A stretch of 64,000 nt of DNA from Allolobophora icterica (Eukaryota; Annelida; Clitellata; Crassiclitellata; Lumbricidae). The stretch covers positions 40,958,078-41,022,077 of the forward strand of contig OY744614.1 in assembly GCA_963556255.1 (NCBI GenBank). The letters are read 5' to 3'. The notes beneath the pieces are model-generated. The model made no database searches. It had not been told where the DNA came from and saw nothing but the letters and a program-made list of their open reading frames with translations. Each line of letters opens with the position of its first letter. The first letter of the stretch is position 1. Positions 55,780-64,000 of the stretch are shown piece after piece. The translations under genes were made by a program, and so were the position numbers.

Positions 55780-56311
55780 AAGAATGCATATAATGAATCA
55801 TTAATGATGATGCACGAGGCTCTCCTAGCTTTATTTCTCTTGCTTTTTTTCCTCTTGCATTTTTGTTTGTTTTTCTCTTGTTATATTTTTGTCAACTCTC
55901 TTTAGTGAAGTCTGCATACTTCCGTTTATATTACGTTAATGATGATTGTAAATGGTCTTGTGACCACTCATGCTTTGGCTCTATAATGATGTTGCTAACC
56001 TGCCTGGATGGTCATGTATTGACTCTGATGTTATTACCTGGTGGGTTCCTCCTAAGCGGGACAATAGTCCCTTCTGGAATTCCCTATTGTATCCCACCTA
56101 GATGCCACACGCATTTGTCTTCATTTGTTTTGTGTGTGTTTATTTGCTATTCTTTGTCTCGTTCGATTCATGATAAGATACAATAAAGAATTATGTTATG
56201 TCATGTTATGTTCCATAAAACCTAAACTTTTGGGGGACGATTCATGATAAGATACAATAAAGAATTATGTTATGTCATGTTATGTTCCATAAAACCTAAA
56301 CTTTTGGGGGA
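55780..56311 (+). mobile_element. Second LINE 3' UTR insertion and 72-bp tandem duplication
   Basis: Interrupts homology to copy A between GTGTTCCA and CCTAAACTTTTGGGGGAC. It ends GATACAATAAAGAATTATG with TTATG repeats. The segment GATTCATGATAAGATACAAT to CTTTTGGGGGAC is present twice in tandem (56,164-56,310). Confidence 0.7.
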
Positions 56312-56381
56312 CGAGTCCCCGTTTCCCCAGCGAACGACACAGCCCCTGAATTGGTCATCGTGGAGTTGAGCATCGGTGAGA

Positions 56382-62620
<6,239 letters not shown>

Positions 62621-62649
62621 CTGCAAATATCAGCTTACCCACTTACTGG

Positions 62650-64000
62650 ACTTTGTGTAAACGGCTTAGAACTGGACATTGTGCAAATGGTTCCGAAATG
62701 GAATTTATATAAACGACTCAGAACTGGACATGGTGCAAATGGTTCCGAAATGGGATTTATATAAACGGCTCAGAACTGGACATTGTGTAAATGGTTCCGA
62801 AATTGGATTTAAATAAACGGCTCAGAACTGGACATGGTGTAAATGGTTCCGAAATTGGATTTAAATAAACGGCTCAGAACTGGACATGGTGTAAATGGTT
62901 CCGAAATGGGATTTATATAAACGGCTCAGAACTGGACATTGTGTAAATGGTTCCGAAATTGGATTTAAATAAACGGCTCAGAACTGGACATGGTGTAAAT
63001 GGTTCCGAAATTGGATTTAAATAAACGGCTTAGAACTGGACTGTTTGTGAATGGTTCAGAAATGGACTTTGTATAAACGGCTCAGAACTGGACATTGCGT
63101 AAATGGTTCCGAAATGGAATTTATATGAACGACTTAGAACTATACACGGTGTAAATGGTTCCGAAATGGGATTTATATAAACGGCTCAGAACTGGACATT
63201 GTGTAAATGGCTCAGAAATAGACTTGATATAAACGGCTCAGAACTGGAATTATGGACTTTGTAAAATGGTTCCGAAATGGAATTTACATAAACGACTCAG
63301 AACTGGACTGTTTGTAAATGGTTCAGAAATGAACTTTATATAAACAGCTCAAAACTGGATTATGGACTTTGTAAACTGGTTCAGAAATGGACTTTGTATC
63401 AGCGGCTCAGAACTGGACATGGTGTAAATGATTCCGAAATGGGATTTATATAAACGGCTCAGAACTGGACATTGTGTAAATGGTTCCGAAATGGGTCTTA
63501 TATAAACGGCTCAGAACTGGACATTGCGTAAATGGTTCCGAAATGGAATTTATATGAACGACTCAGAACTATACACGGTGTAAATGGTTCCGAAATGGGA
63601 TTTATATAAACGGCTCAGAACTGGACATTGTGTAAATGGCTCAGAAATAGACTTGATATAAACGGCTCAGAACTGGACATTGTGTAAATGGTTCCGTAAT
63701 GGAATTTATATGAACGGCTCAGAACTGGACATGGTGTAAATGGTTCCGGATTGGGATTTATATAAACGGCTCAGAGCTGGACATGGTGTAAATGATTCCG
63801 AAATGGGATTTATATGAACGGCTCAGAACTGGACATGGTGTAAATGGTTCCGAAATGGGATTTATATAAACGGCTCAGAACTGGACATGGTGTAAATGGT
63901 TCCGAAATGGGATTTATATAAACGGCTCAGAGCTGGACATTGTGTAAATGGTTCCGAAATGGAATTTATGTAAAGGACTCAGAACTGGAGTTATGGACTT
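62650..64000. repeat. Minisatellite, unit about 52 bp, runs off the window
   Basis: About 26 units of GGCTCAGAACTGGACATGGT, GTAAATGGTTCCGAAATGGG and ATTTATATAAAC. It occupies intron 9 of ABCG gene 2. A decayed short version is at 34,155-34,450 in the paralogous intron. Confidence 0.96.

Overview
This is animal nuclear DNA: genes are split by GT-AG introns and set in dense transposon and satellite sequence. There is no bacterial operon layout, CRISPR array or rRNA. The element types (a Ty3/gypsy element with the Gmr1 domain order, many hAT-type MITEs, L2/CR1-like LINE tails, tRNA-derived SINEs) together with FAM185A and an agrin-type NtA exon suggest a marine invertebrate deuterostome such as an echinoderm, hemichordate or lancelet. 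The species cannot be fixed from the sequence.

Layout. About 0.7-1.2 kb holds a LINE relic. 1.5-3.2 kb (-) holds a broken hAT-like transposase. 4.2-4.8 kb (-) holds the first exon of a secreted protein with an agrin-like NtA (laminin-binding) domain; the rest of that gene would lie left of the window. 4.9-19.6 kb has no host gene I can recognise. It holds MITEs, a long-TIR MULE-like element, several minisatellites, and a degenerate gypsy-type element whose only recognisable domain is an aspartic protease, flanked by long repeats that carry an expanded array of CRE-like sites.

20.4-28.6 kb (+) is a complete seven-exon FAM185A orthologue. All splice phases agree and the product is 389 aa. It converges tail to tail with a complete 13-exon ABCG half-transporter gene on the minus strand (51.8 down to 29.1 kb, 672 aa, of the plant ABCG21/22-like type). 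The seventh ABCG intron contains a 6,887-bp LTR retrotransposon with identical 476-bp LTRs and a GCGCG target duplication. Its pol order is protease-integrase-RT-RNase H instead of the usual gypsy order.

54.4-62.6 kb repeats the 3' side of this locus: a decayed copy of the last FAM185A exon, then intact exons 13, 12, 11 and 10 of a second ABCG gene whose 5' part lies beyond 64 kb. The region is therefore a tandem segmental duplication with a unit of about 26 kb. Comparing the two copies gives empty sites for several later insertions (a hAT MITE, a nested MITE and a LINE) and shows satellites that expanded in only one copy, including the minisatellite that fills 62.65-64.0 kb.
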